From the NCBI RefSeq assembly GCF_013868055.1, contig NZ_JACEOL010000065.1:1-41771 (forward strand): a stretch of 41,771 bases of DNA, given 5' to 3'. Below, piece after piece: positions 5,818-13,515 of this stretch (the stretch's first letter is position 1; every line of letters begins with the position of its first letter). The position numbers and the translations under genes were made by a program. The notes below the pieces were generated by a model. The model had not been told where the DNA came from and ran no database searches. It was given only the letters and a program-made list of their open reading frames with translations. Source of the stretch: Thermoactinomyces mirandus (lineage in GTDB: Bacteria; Bacillota; Bacilli; Thermoactinomycetales; Thermoactinomycetaceae).

Positions 5818-7684
5818 GTTCCCCGATCCTTTCCTGTGCCAAAAACTTTGCCAATAGTGCTCCATCCGTTTCAAATTGATCTGTCTGCTCGATAACTACG
5901 TCTTTGCCTTTCACTTTCCGCTTTGCCACAAAACATACCTGAAGCAACCATTCAATCTGTTCTTCAGCCTCTTTTTTCAACAAATCGTTTTCTGGTCTCA
6001 ATATCCGGATATAATCCGCCGTAACAAGACGCTTTATTTTTTCTTTATGATTCTCTCCGAGTAAGGGCATCGGTTCATAAACAGATTGCAATTTATACAA
6101 AAAACTGTTGGATAGAAGTGTTTCTCTCTTACCTTGCAAAGAGGCCATGATTTCATCAAACACCGTTCGATTGGTTTCCTTTTCTTTTATTATGGTATCC
6201 CAAGGAGCAGACCAGGTGACCGACATCCCTGAACTTGTCCATATACCCATCGCCAGACTGTCCCGGCCAGTTTTCGCTTTGGCGATATCATCCAACAGTC
6301 GGCGCCCTTCATTTAACACATCTCTTAAAGGAACCTTATAATGCGCAAACAAAATGGCTGCTGAACTGGTTGCTTCCTGAATAACTTCATGGAACACTTC
6401 ATTAAATGATTTTTTGTACCTTTGAGATAAATCCACCGCTGCATCCAAAGCCCGATCCATCGGAAACATGGCCATGACGTCATCACCGCCGGCATAGATG
6501 GTTACTCCTTCATAGTGATCCCGTATGTCCTTCTCCAAACCATCGCAAAAAACAGACAATGCTTTACTAACCTTCACTTCATCTCTATTCCTTAACAAAT
6601 TGCCCAGTCGGTCTCCATCCATCATTAGCAGGGCATAGTATCGGCTAAAAGGCTGACCCATTTCCTTGATGAGATTATTTAAATAATCCAGCAAATATTT
6701 GGGTACTTTCTTTTCTTCAATCAGCACTTCCAATTCATTCGGATAAAATGCTGCTGCATCGAGGGATATAAAGGTATTTGCATCGTTTTCTTTGGCTTTG
6801 GCCTGTAAAAAAGGAAAATGTTCTTTTAATGAAACAGAATAGATTCCACTTTTTTTAGCTTCTTTTCCATACGCTTCCGCCATCTCGGGGCATTTTTCGA
6901 GTGCCCGTATCATGCCGGGATGAGCGGCAATATATTTTACTGAAGGGAAGTGAAGCGCTTCATCCTCCCATGACCAACCGATTGCTTCTTCTGCGACATG
7001 AGGGAAAAAACGCTTGATCATGCCGATGGCACTTAACCGTTCCTTGTCCCCTAGGTCCAATGGATACTCTTTACTTATCGTTTCACGCAGACAATCCCAA
7101 AAAGTCTTCTGTTTGTCTCTCTCACGAGCCCGGACATAACCGGACAACTCCTGCAAACGGGGTACCAAAGTGCATTTGTCTCCCGGTTCGTCTGAGGGGA
7201 TGTAATCACGCCAGTATTTTCGGTAATCTAATACACTTGGTTCTTTCGCAATTACCCAGGTCAGCTCCCACCAGTTCTCCACCTGGCGATCCCAGATCTC
7301 CCTTGTATTTCTTCCTCGATGACGAACTTTGGCAACCGTTAATTCCCAAACAGCATCAGCAATTTTCTTCCAGGCCTTTCGAACCGCATCCTCGCATTGC
7401 CCAGAATCAAAATCGGCAGGTACCGATGCTTTAAACCGGTTGGGCAGTGATCCAATGAATGGCTTCTCTTGTACTTTTCCTTCTTGTCTGATTGCCTGAA
7501 CTAATAAATCATCGTCCACTTTTGGAAAAACAACGGTTCCTCCATGATCCATGACATACGCCATTGCACAACCGGCCAAATAGGAAAGCAGAAAAGAACT
7601 GGACAACAGATCCCGTGTGCGCCTGGACTCCGCAATAAATCCCTGTACCGGACCTATTGAAAAATGAATGATTTTATTACTCAT
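5810..7684 (-). CDS. cmr2: Type III-B CRISPR Cas10/Cmr2, cyclase-competent, without HD nuclease
   Basis: A 624-residue large subunit. On target-RNA binding, Cas10 proteins make signalling nucleotides from ATP (cyclic oligoadenylates, or SAM-AMP in some systems) with their Palm domain. Seen here: the protein begins at once with IGPVQGFIAESRRTRDL, the segment that normally follows the HD domain in Cmr2, so the N-terminal HD DNase domain is missing. The Palm metal motif MDGDRLG is at 355-361 and the GGDD cyclase motif at 399-402, intact. A likely zinc-finger region around Cys171 has lost its second cysteine. The ATG at 7684 has GGAGGA 9 nt upstream and overlaps the cmr1 stop by 8 nt. The architecture predicts that immunity depends on RNA cutting by Cmr4 plus a nucleotide-activated partner rather than on DNA cleavage. 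Confidence 0.94.
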   Translation of the reverse strand: MSNKIIHFSIGPVQGFIAESRRTRDLLSSSFLLSYLAGCAMAYVMDHGGTVVFPKVDDDLLVQAIRQEGKVQEKPFIGSLPNRFKASVPADFDSGQCEDAVRKAWKKIADAVWELTVAKVRHRGRNTREIWDRQVENWWELTWVIAKEPSVLDYRKYWRDYIPSDEPGDKCTLVPRLQELSGYVRARERDKQKTFWDCLRETISKEYPLDLGDKERLSAIGMIKRFFPHVAEEAIGWSWEDEALHFPSVKYIAAHPGMIRALEKCPEMAEAYGKEAKKSGIYSVSLKEHFPFLQAKAKENDANTFISLDAAAFYPNELEVLIEEKKVPKYLLDYLNNLIKEMGQPFSRYYALLMMDGDRLGNLLRNRDEVKVSKALSVFCDGLEKDIRDHYEGVTIYAGGDDVMAMFPMDRALDAAVDLSQRYKKSFNEVFHEVIQEATSSAAILFAHYKVPLRDVLNEGRRLLDDIAKAKTGRDSLAMGIWTSSGMSVTWSAPWDTIIKEKETNRTVFDEIMASLQGKRETLLSNSFLYKLQSVYEPMPLLGENHKEKIKRLVTADYIRILRPENDLLKKEAEEQIEWLLQVCFVAKRKVKGKDVVIEQTDQFETDGALLAKFLAQERIGEHE

Positions 7685-8798
7685 GTCCACAAATCCTCCG
7701 GTAGTTGTTTGCCTTCAACTTTGCTTTAAATAACCTGACGGCATCATTTTGATTCACTGGATAATTTTTATAAACTTTATTTTTTTTACCTTTTCCTTTT
7801 CTTATTTCTGTTTGCAACTCTGGAAATGGTGCAGTCAAGAATAAAAAGGCAGAATAGTATTGGTTCCCAACTTGAAAAGCCCTCAACCAGATCAATGAAG
7901 GCAATCGGTTATAATCTTTTGGAATAATACTTTCTCCCCTCATTCTCAATGGGGCTCCAAAGATCATCCCTTCTTTTTGATTCTCTGAACGAAACTGCTT
8001 AATCAATGCTAATCCATTGCCTAAAGCATCTTTTGTATCTTTTACTTCCCTTTTTTCTCCTGCTTCTTTTACCTTTTTTTCCTCCCTTATATATAGGGAA
8101 GAATTATTATTCAGCACAGTATGTTCCGGTTTCTCAGACAGATATCCCTCTTCCACAATGTTCTCCCAGCCGGTTCGCAATTTCTCCTCCCATTCCTCAA
8201 ATGATTCTGCTTCATGGGCAATGGGGAAATCATCCATAATTGCTTGAATCTCTTCCAATTCTCTAGAAGATTTTGCTTCATGAGCAATAGAAAAATCATT
8301 TATCAACCGTTGAATCTCTTCACTTTCTTCTGCTGACCATGACTCCAGGGCAATCGTTCCATACCCTTTTCGGCTTTTTGACCCCAGCCCGCCCAAATGG
8401 CCAAGCAACCAAATGCTGGTCAAAAGCCCGCGCCAGTCCGGTTTAATATCGTTACCCAAATTGGGTCGCAAAAGAAATTCCAGCTCAAACTTGATTCCGG
8501 AAAAACATTTTCGATTGTACTGATCCCGTACTATTTTGATATCTTCTTTTTTTGCTAAACGCATCAAAAAAGCGGATTGCCCCGCTTTCCCTCTTGTTCC
8601 GCCAAAGAGCAGCTCCTCTTTGGTGATTCCCGAATCAGTCTTCTCGGAAAAATCCGGACACGCTGCCCGGTACCAGTACCTGAGCGCTCCTTTAATGGAA
8701 GGAAGACGCAACTCTGCCTGATTCTTGTCCGCTCCATGCAAACAAAGCGGGGTTACGCTGCAAAACCGGGTTTTGATCTTAACGAGAGGCACGCTCAT
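7677..8798 (-). CDS. cmr1: Type III-B CRISPR RAMP protein Cmr1
   Basis: A 373-residue protein with two RAMP modules that sits at the 3'-crRNA end of the complex with Cmr6. Conserved signatures are HGADKNQAELRLPSIKGALRYWYRA (about 21-45), LLFGGTRGKAGQS and the G-rich loop GLGSKSRKGYGTI. The middle carries an unusual tandem duplication of 22 residues (EEIQ...DF.IAHEA, twice), encoded by a 66-bp DNA repeat, in the variable linker region. The ATG at 8798 is preceded by AAGGAAGGG; it overlaps the end of the upstream membrane-protein gene by 20 nt, which argues for coupled expression of the two. Confidence 0.92.
   Translation of the reverse strand: MSVPLVKIKTRFCSVTPLCLHGADKNQAELRLPSIKGALRYWYRAACPDFSEKTDSGITKEELLFGGTRGKAGQSAFLMRLAKKEDIKIVRDQYNRKCFSGIKFELEFLLRPNLGNDIKPDWRGLLTSIWLLGHLGGLGSKSRKGYGTIALESWSAEESEEIQRLINDFSIAHEAKSSRELEEIQAIMDDFPIAHEAESFEEWEEKLRTGWENIVEEGYLSEKPEHTVLNNNSSLYIREEKKVKEAGEKREVKDTKDALGNGLALIKQFRSENQKEGMIFGAPLRMRGESIIPKDYNRLPSLIWLRAFQVGNQYYSAFLFLTAPFPELQTEIRKGKGKKNKVYKNYPVNQNDAVRLFKAKLKANNYRRICGHE
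8201..8332 (-). repeat. 66-bp tandem duplication inside cmr1
   Basis: Two adjacent 66-bp units (about 8201-8266 and 8267-8332) share most bases, for example GAATCTCTTC at 8246 and 8312. Both encode EEIQ-(6 residues)-DF-x-IAHEA-x-S. The period is a multiple of three, so the frame is kept. Confidence 0.75.
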
Positions 8799-9693
8799 CC
8801 CTTCCTTCTCTCGTGGCATGGATACAGGTAAAAATTTGTCCTAATAAGGTTGTTGGTGTGTTGGCGTATAAAGTCCAGATATATTTACTAATGGCTTCTT
8901 TATCATTCTCATTTTCAACTTTGCCTCTTTCGTAGTTATAAATAATGAACGGAATATCAAAATTACCTTTAACAAGCAATTGAACAATCTCTCTCATTCT
9001 GGGATCTTCATTTTTCTCCCCTGGTTCATAGTAATAAACAATAATCTCTGCATCTTCCACTTTCTGATTAATCTGATCTAATTTCAACTCTTGTAGATCT
9101 GATGCTAATTCTTGGTAAATAAAATTTTCGACTCCTCGTTTTACCATTGCCTGATCTAAATATTTTTTCATTTCATCCAAATCTTTTTGTGAACCCATGA
9201 TTAAAATCCTGGCATTTTTATATTCCTGCTCTCTATTGATCATTTCATCCAATGTCTTGATTTTTGTTTTTGCTTTGTTGTCCCACTCATGAAATAACAG
9301 TTTCAATTCTTCATCAGCACGATTCTTAAATTCTTGAACAGCTTCTTCTCTGACATTTTTAACTTCCTTTCGAAGCTCCCACCATGATGCCCCAATGACA
9401 AACAGCAAAATAACCCCAATTATATTCAACAAACCAAGAAATTTATCCCACTCACCCTCAACGAAAGTCCGGTAGTTTTGCAGTTCTGCTTTTGCCGAGT
9501 CTTTGAAATCCTTGATCTGCTCCTTTAAAAACTGGTACTCATCGCTTTGAGTTTGCAGCTTTTGAACTTCAGACTGAAGCCTCTCTACTTCTTTTTCCAA
9601 AGCAGTTACATCCTGGGCAAAAACTCCTCCCGGCAAAAGGAATAAACCTGAAATAACTGCCACCACAATTACCAAAAAGAAATACCTGTTCAT
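8779..9693 (-). CDS. Membrane-anchored coiled-coil protein heading the cmr operon; candidate type III effector
   Basis: I do not recognise a named family. The 304 residues show, in order: a Sec-type signal sequence (1-26, probable cleavage after VFA), an external coiled coil (28-80, heptad-rich LEKEVERLQSEVQKLQ), one transmembrane helix (86-104, LLNIIGVILLFVIGA), a basic WELRKE stop-transfer segment, a cytoplasmic charged coiled coil (108-158), and an alpha/beta C-terminal domain (160-290). That domain alternates strands and helices (ARILIMGS; AEIIVYYYEP; IPFIIYNYE) like a small Rossmann/TIR- or CARF-like sensor; the fold is my inference. GGGAGGGG precedes the ATG. It is the first gene after a terminator and overlaps cmr1 by 20 nt, so it belongs to the CRISPR operon. 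Known type III systems use membrane effectors (Cam1, Csx23, CorA) switched by Cas10-made nucleotides; this could be another. Alternative: a membrane tether of unrelated function. Confidence 0.7.
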   Translation of the reverse strand: MNRYFFLVIVVAVISGLFLLPGGVFAQDVTALEKEVERLQSEVQKLQTQSDEYQFLKEQIKDFKDSAKAELQNYRTFVEGEWDKFLGLLNIIGVILLFVIGASWWELRKEVKNVREEAVQEFKNRADEELKLLFHEWDNKAKTKIKTLDEMINREQEYKNARILIMGSQKDLDEMKKYLDQAMVKRGVENFIYQELASDLQELKLDQINQKVEDAEIIVYYYEPGEKNEDPRMREIVQLLVKGNFDIPFIIYNYERGKVENENDKEAISKYIWTLYANTPTTLLGQIFTCIHATREGRDERASR

Positions 9694-9848
9694 TTTGGCC
9701 CCTCCCTTGATTTACAGGCATACAGAAAAAAGTCCTGGCGCAATAAAGAAAATCAATAAAAATTTATTCTGCAAAGAAAGATAAAACCCTTCTTTGTTAA
9801 CCATTTCTTAAAAAATATAAATACAATAAAACAATTTAGTATAAATTT

Positions 9849-9904
9849 AAAAAGCCTGCATAGTCTCTATTTTTCGGATTTCAGAGACTGACAGGCTTTT
9901 TTTT
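9849..9904 (-). terminator. Bidirectional-looking terminator between the toxin cassette and the cmr operon
   Basis: AAAAAGCCTG (9849-9858) pairs with CAGGCTTTTT (9892-9901) and AGTCTCT (9862-9868) with AGAGACT (9883-9889). T runs follow on both strands. It separates the NADAR gene from the membrane-protein/cmr operon, so the latter needs its own promoter in the AT-rich 9700-9848 stretch, where I see no convincing -35/-10 pair. Confidence 0.85.
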
Positions 9905-9958
9905 GAAACAAGCCAACTCATCTTTAACCATAATACCTGATTCGTGCACTGCTTACAC

Positions 9959-10426
9959 TTACTGATCAACTACTGCTTTCCCTTTTTCACGGAGAATTTC
10001 CCGAACTTCCATTAAGATTTGCCCAAGCTTGTTTTTCCCTTTTCCGTCTTTACCACATCCCCAATAATGATCAACAGGCGAATTTTCGACAATCAGTTGG
10101 TCACCAGTTGCCAACAAAATGGCACGAATATCTTCATGGTTTTTAAACTTTTGTAGAACTGCTTTCTTCATCACATTATCCTTAATCCATTCCCAATCTT
10201 TCCGCAGAGGAAGATTTCGATCCCGGCCCATAATTGCTGCCTTCATCGGTGTTTTTGCCAGCCGAATTTGTTCTTCATAAGGGGTTCCGGAAAACTTTTG
10301 TGCCTGAAAATAGTGTTCACTCGTGGGCCACCATTTTCCATCAAGCATGAAGCCATGCGCAGAAAAATTGGAAAAACAGCCATACGGTTCATTTACTCTG
10401 TAAAAATAAATTGTCACGATGATCAC
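9959..10426 (-). CDS. NADAR-domain protein (YbiA/DUF1768 family)
   Basis: A 155-residue single-domain protein. The family signature is complete: FYRVNEPYGCFSNFS at the start, WWPTSEHYFQAQKF (about 33-46), and the C-terminal DHYWGCGKDGKGKNKLGQILM. NADAR enzymes hydrolyse N-glycosidic bonds of ADP-ribose-like substrates; characterised members remove ADP-ribose from guanine bases and so reverse DarT1-type toxins, and E. coli YbiA acts on a riboflavin-pathway intermediate. The gene follows the probable immunity gene by 13 nt and closes a cassette that starts with a probable ADP-ribosyltransferase toxin, which favours a role in reversing or limiting ADP-ribosylation. The start is uncertain: GTG at 10426 or GTG at 10417; AAAGG lies 2 and 11 nt upstream respectively. 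The terminator at 9849-9904 follows. Confidence 0.9.
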   Translation of the reverse strand: MIIVTIYFYRVNEPYGCFSNFSAHGFMLDGKWWPTSEHYFQAQKFSGTPYEEQIRLAKTPMKAAIMGRDRNLPLRKDWEWIKDNVMKKAVLQKFKNHEDIRAILLATGDQLIVENSPVDHYWGCGKDGKGKNKLGQILMEVREILREKGKAVVDQ

Positions 10427-10439
10427 AGCCTTTATCGTG

Positions 10440-11216
10440 TTATTTTTTTGTTAAATCCCTCAGGGTATTTTGAATCCATCTTGTTAAAAGCTCGTCCTCT
10501 GTTTTAGAGAGCCAATGCCTTAATACCTCCTTTCCATCTGCCAAATGTTTTGCAGCTCTTATCGCCTGATAACGGGCATCCGGCTTTTTTTCAGGTAAAT
10601 AAAAGAAACGCTCCAGTAACTTTACAGGTTCATCAATTCTCATTGCTACTAACGGTTCCAGACAGTAGGAAGCTTGCAATTCCGGATAGTGTAATTCAGA
10701 TGATGAAAACGATGCTTCCATCGCTTCTTGCAAATTACCTTTAAAACGAATAATTCGATCTTTCGAACAAAACCCATTTTCTGGTACAAATTTAGCTATA
10801 AACATGCCTTCGATAAAATGATACCTACCATAAATTCCAGGCGAGAGAAACCTTTTTAAAACTTCATTTTCCAGCTTAGATTCGATTACTCCAAATGAGA
10901 CAAAAGCCAATTCTTCATAGCCGCAATCTTGCCCCCATAAACGATGGTGATATCCCGAATCATAGTGGCTAAGAATATCTTCTTCCAGCAATCTTAAACA
11001 AGCTTTTAATCCTTCTGGCTGATACCAGCATAAAAGAGTAAATGTAGATTCAAACCGGATCCACGGATTTGGATGAAAGGTTAATTGGTTAACTTGTTCA
11101 ATCCAATCTTGATTAAGATCCTCTTCATCTAAATCCCTAACTCCATACAATCCCAAATAGTTTCCATCCAGATCATATTCCAGTAATTTTTTTGCTATTA
11201 TAATCTCTTTTTCCAT
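10440..11216 (-). CDS. HEAT-like helical protein, probable immunity protein of the adjacent toxin
   Basis: A 258-residue soluble, acidic, all-helical protein. Segments such as HPNPWIRFESTFTLLCW (about 48-64) and PDARYQAIRAAKHLAD (about 213-228) look like HEAT/ARM-type helix pairs. There is no signal peptide or membrane segment. The start codon lies 3 nt after the stop of the large exported toxin-like protein, and its ribosome binding site GGAG is inside the toxin gene's last codons, so the two are translationally coupled. In polymorphic toxin systems the gene directly after the toxin is typically its immunity gene, and HEAT-repeat immunity proteins are known. No specific immunity family is recognised; the role is inferred from position and fold type. 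Confidence 0.6.
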   Translation of the reverse strand: MEKEIIIAKKLLEYDLDGNYLGLYGVRDLDEEDLNQDWIEQVNQLTFHPNPWIRFESTFTLLCWYQPEGLKACLRLLEEDILSHYDSGYHHRLWGQDCGYEELAFVSFGVIESKLENEVLKRFLSPGIYGRYHFIEGMFIAKFVPENGFCSKDRIIRFKGNLQEAMEASFSSSELHYPELQASYCLEPLVAMRIDEPVKLLERFFYLPEKKPDARYQAIRAAKHLADGKEVLRHWLSKTEDELLTRWIQNTLRDLTKK

Positions 11217-11219
11217 TTT

Positions 11220-12776
11220 TCATGTCTCCAAACTATTTTGCTTTATTTTATAAGGACCTTTTATATACTTTGAAGGAATAATTCCTTTAATTAATACTTC
11301 ACTATCCCTCTTTGTATTGTTGACCGCATTTTTTAATTTAAGTATCTTTTCTTTATACCCTTTAATTCTTTTTTGACTCTTCCCGCCTCTACTTATATAA
11401 TCTTGGTATTCTTTTTCTTTTGCCCTTAAACTCTTCTGCAAATCTTTTATTATATCATCCTGAAAATATATCTCTACGCCTTTTAATTTCCCGCTTTTAA
11501 TATCTCTTTGAAGACTTTTAAAATCAATTTCAATCTGATTTTCCCCATATACCAAATCATTGGTCTTATTTGGAGTTACCGAAATAAAAGGAGACTTGCT
11601 TTTATTTTGATTTAAGACATGATCAGTTACAGAGATATTTCCATTTATATCAGCTGGATAGAGATCACCTGTTTTCTTATCAATATAAGCCTTTCCTATT
11701 GGATTACCTTTTTGGCTTGGCCGGCTTTTTGAATAAAAGTCATTATCACTCCGATACAAACAATCAAATAATTGGTTCCCAGGCAAATTAATTGATGCCA
11801 AATATTTTGGAGACTGTTTATAACTAAAACATTTCTCTGCTTTTTTAAAAGCAGACTTAACTTCAAATTTTTCAGCAGTTACTGTGATTTTATTAACTAC
11901 CTGGAGGGCAACCTCAGGGTTCAATGTAATAAATCCGCCTGTTACTCCCAAAACCGTAATGACCGAAGCAGCAACCTTATTTTTCAGTATCAGTTGTCCC
12001 AAACTTGAAAAACTGCTTCTTATCCTTGTAATTGCTTGTGGGAAATGAAACTTTTGCAGTCCTTTCCGTACAAGATTTGTTTTTTTATTAATACTGGATG
12101 TTTGTCCGATTTTACCCGTCATTGATGCTTTGCTAAACTTGGCTGCTTTATCTGCTCCTTTCGTTCCTGCAAAAGACAATACAAACTGCCCAAAAACATT
12201 TCCTAACCAATACCCTCTACTTTCGGCATCACCATGGACAATATCCTGTTCCCATGAATCAGAAATCGCTCGCCAAACTGCTTTTCCTGTCTGAACGGGA
12301 TGCGATAATGCATAAACTATACCTTTTATCGTGTTAATCGGATGGCAAAACAGATCAATAACCCCTTTAATCGTATCAACAATTGCGCCCATTACTCCCT
12401 TCCAAAAGCCCTTGGAAAATCGGGCATAAATGCTAATGATTGTAATTCCTATGAAGAACGAAGTCAGTAATTTATGTTCAGAAACAAATTCTGTGGTTTT
12501 CTGCCAAATATGAACAGCGGTTTCCTTCATTTTATTCCCGACATTTTTAAACGATGTGATTATTCGCTTCCAAAAACCTGGATTGTTTTTCTTGGGCAAT
12601 CCTGAATCAATTTGTTCTTCCTTTGTTGATGGTGGATCTGGTTGAACTTGTTCAAAATGGCTATCTACTTGAGGTACGTCAAAACTTCCTCCAGTTGCAA
12701 AAACAGGACTTGCACCAAAAACAACAAATAATACTAAAAGGACAACTACCATAAATTGATGAAGGTACTTGTTCAT
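11220..12776 (-). CDS. Exported polymorphic-type toxin with C-terminal ADP-ribosyltransferase-like domain
   Basis: A 518-residue protein. Seen: a Sec signal sequence (1-27, ending PVFA), a proline/acid-rich linker, hydrophobic helices at about 103-118 and 268-286, and a middle segment (ISDSWEQDIVHGDAESRGYWLG ... FAGTKGADKAAK, about 171-213) resembling pre-toxin regions of Gram-positive polymorphic toxins. The C-terminal part (about 338-510) has the order expected of an R-S-E class ADP-ribosyltransferase: LYRSD (Arg342), SPFISVT (395-401) and DSEVLIKG (Glu493 as candidate catalytic Glu), then IPSKYIKG. This assignment is pattern-based, not proven. The ATG at 12776 has GGAGGG 8 nt upstream. The immunity-like gene starts 3 nt after the stop and a NADAR gene follows. 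It probably acts in neighbour competition or, if retained inside, as an abortive-infection toxin. Base composition is clearly AT-richer than the flanking catabolic genes, suggesting transfer. Confidence 0.65.
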   Translation of the reverse strand: MNKYLHQFMVVVLLVLFVVFGASPVFATGGSFDVPQVDSHFEQVQPDPPSTKEEQIDSGLPKKNNPGFWKRIITSFKNVGNKMKETAVHIWQKTTEFVSEHKLLTSFFIGITIISIYARFSKGFWKGVMGAIVDTIKGVIDLFCHPINTIKGIVYALSHPVQTGKAVWRAISDSWEQDIVHGDAESRGYWLGNVFGQFVLSFAGTKGADKAAKFSKASMTGKIGQTSSINKKTNLVRKGLQKFHFPQAITRIRSSFSSLGQLILKNKVAASVITVLGVTGGFITLNPEVALQVVNKITVTAEKFEVKSAFKKAEKCFSYKQSPKYLASINLPGNQLFDCLYRSDNDFYSKSRPSQKGNPIGKAYIDKKTGDLYPADINGNISVTDHVLNQNKSKSPFISVTPNKTNDLVYGENQIEIDFKSLQRDIKSGKLKGVEIYFQDDIIKDLQKSLRAKEKEYQDYISRGGKSQKRIKGYKEKILKLKNAVNNTKRDSEVLIKGIIPSKYIKGPYKIKQNSLET

Positions 12777-12987
12777 ATTTTTCTCCCTCCAAATATATAC
12801 CAACTATATATTTTAAGAAGATTAAATAGCTGAGATTGTATTTATATCCTGTCTACTACAAAATAATGGTAAATAACCCTGGCCTTAACTTATTCCTTAG
12901 TAAAAAACTTCCACAACAAAAGAAATCTGCTGTAAGTAATAGCTCTGACCGGAAAGGTTTTTAATTCAGTTCAAATATGTAATGGAT

Positions 12988-13404
12988 CTACCCATCCTCA
13001 CGAACGACAATCTCATAATCAAGTTCTTTCCACATGTCATACAAACCGATGATTGAATTCCGATCGTAATTCTTACAGTTTTCTCCCACCTGTTCGATGA
13101 CGTGGTCAAGTTCCTGCCAGGAAACGAGGCAACCATGTAACTTCATCTCTTCATCCTTTGTCTTCTCGGCAGTCGGATTCGGATATACATCCCATCCACG
13201 CAGGAAATGGAAAGCACACCAGCGCCGGTGTTCAATTTCCGCCAGCGATTCCAAATGATCCTGAATCTTGAGTAGATACTCGTCTTTTGTAAGAATTCTT
13301 GCTTTTTCTTTATTGACGGTACTTTCAGGAACTCCAATAACAGGGATCATAAACAGATAATAAAACTTGAACAACCTTTTATTTTTTCTGAAACGCCCAA
13401 TCAT
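12988..13404 (-). CDS. RyR-domain protein
   Basis: A 138-residue protein. Its core (about 53-70, LAEIEHRRWCAFHFLRGW, and KLHGCLVSWQEL near 88-99) matches the bacterial RyR domain, whose pattern is 'E-H-x-R-W...GW' followed by 'H-x-x-L-V-x-W-x-E-L'. RyR domains are found in ryanodine receptors and in bacterial proteins with NAD- or nucleotide-related domains; their bacterial function is not settled. Here the domain is nearly the whole protein; only a basic 40-residue N-terminus (GRFRKNKRLFKFYY) is added, so it may be a fragment of a longer ancestor. AGGTGA lies 4-5 nt before the ATG. It is 211 nt upstream of the toxin gene, same strand, so it may or may not belong to that cassette. Confidence 0.65.
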   Translation of the reverse strand: MIGRFRKNKRLFKFYYLFMIPVIGVPESTVNKEKARILTKDEYLLKIQDHLESLAEIEHRRWCAFHFLRGWDVYPNPTAEKTKDEEMKLHGCLVSWQELDHVIEQVGENCKNYDRNSIIGLYDMWKELDYEIVVREDG

Positions 13405-13480
13405 TACTTCACCTGCAATAATTATTAATTAATAAAATAATTATAAGTAAATAGATTCATAAATGAAACTCGAATAATTG

Positions 13481-13509
13481 TTGAATTGTAATCAATCCCG
13501 GGTTATAAT
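13481..13509 (+). promoter_or_regulatory. Promoter of the RNA helicase gene
   Basis: TTGAAT (13481-13486), a 17-nt spacer and a perfect TATAAT (13504-13509). Transcription would begin near 13516, leaving a leader of about 355 nt before the TTG start codon at 13871. Confidence 0.75.
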
Positions 13510-13515
13510 ATTTTT

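Noticed and set aside
5810..7684. HD nuclease domain in Cas10
   Set aside because: The protein starts at the post-HD block and the His-Asp pair typical of the HD nuclease is not found in its first 200 residues.
2514..13404. Possible CRISPR array near the cmr operon
   Set aside because: No regularly spaced 25-40 bp direct repeats are present; the only tandem repeat is the coding duplication in cmr1.
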